Shown here in pieces: positions 63,896 to 64,000 of a DNA stretch of 64,000 nt. Position 1 is the stretch's first letter, and each line of letters starts with the position of its first letter. Both the position numbers and the translations under genes were made by a program. This stretch comes from Setophaga petechia (lineage: Eukaryota > Chordata > Aves > Passeriformes > Parulidae). The stretch is from assembly GCA_024362935.1 (NCBI GenBank), contig JANCRA010000005.1, positions 20,038,235 to 20,102,234 on the forward strand, written 5' to 3'. The notes below the pieces were generated by a model. That model saw only the letters and a program-made list of their open reading frames with translations. It ran no database searches and had not been told where the DNA came from.

Positions 63896-64000
63896 TAACT
63901 TTTGATAAATAGATATATATAATATAGTGTCTATTCTAGATTAATATTTTATTAAAAATTCGGTTGATCTAATAAACTTTAATCAACACTTTCCCAACAC

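Overview
The window reads as a vertebrate nuclear genome, most likely a bird and probably a passerine. The supports are AT-rich introns, small exons with GT/AG borders, truncated CR1 LINE 3' ends (54.0-54.9, 57.3 and 28.1-28.2 kb), and a solo LTR-like element at 10.5-10.9 kb that resembles passerine retroviral LTRs as I remember them. The gene order DCAF17 - CYBRD1 - DYNC1I2, all on the plus strand, is the order on human 2q31.1, so the block is conserved and orthologous. The species call is inference; the gene calls rest on exon-by-exon translation with matching splice phases.

Region 1 (1 to about 10.3 kb): the 3' half of DCAF17, a substrate-receptor subunit of CUL4-DDB1 ubiquitin ligases. 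Seven coding exons give 270 codons and the stop. The last codons, the stop and the proximal 3' UTR sit in a 133-bp tandem duplication. A solo LTR follows at once. Region 2 (about 10.9-18.4 kb) is intergenic; it holds a perfect 19-bp-stem hairpin made of nuclear-receptor-like half sites and one orphan exon-like segment with a Thr/Ser-rich reading frame.

Region 3 (18.4-29.4 kb): CYBRD1 (duodenal cytochrome b, DCYTB), complete in four coding exons, 283 aa, with all four haem-ligand histidines present. Its first exon lies in a CpG island, and it probably has a long 3' UTR containing a CR1-derived fragment. Region 4 (29.4-40.9 kb) is intergenic, with a CTCF-like site, a TA/CA microsatellite and a strong 52-nt exon-like segment on the minus strand.

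Region 5 (40.9 kb to the end): the 5' two thirds of DYNC1I2, the cytoplasmic dynein-1 intermediate chain 2. It has a large CpG-island promoter with paired ZNF143-type sites, a presumed non-coding first exon, and eleven coding exons ending inside the WD40 domain at the window edge. Two in-frame optional segments (an 18-residue 5' extension of one exon and a 20-residue cassette exon) would allow four N-terminal isoforms. The introns hold CR1 remnants, a small CpG-rich enclave and a segment that looks like a conserved non-coding element.

The three genes are unrelated in function: protein turnover, transmembrane ascorbate-driven ferric reduction and microtubule motor assembly. I see no novel multi-gene system. 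The unexplained items are orphan exon-like segments, snap-back inverted repeats and candidate regulatory enclaves.
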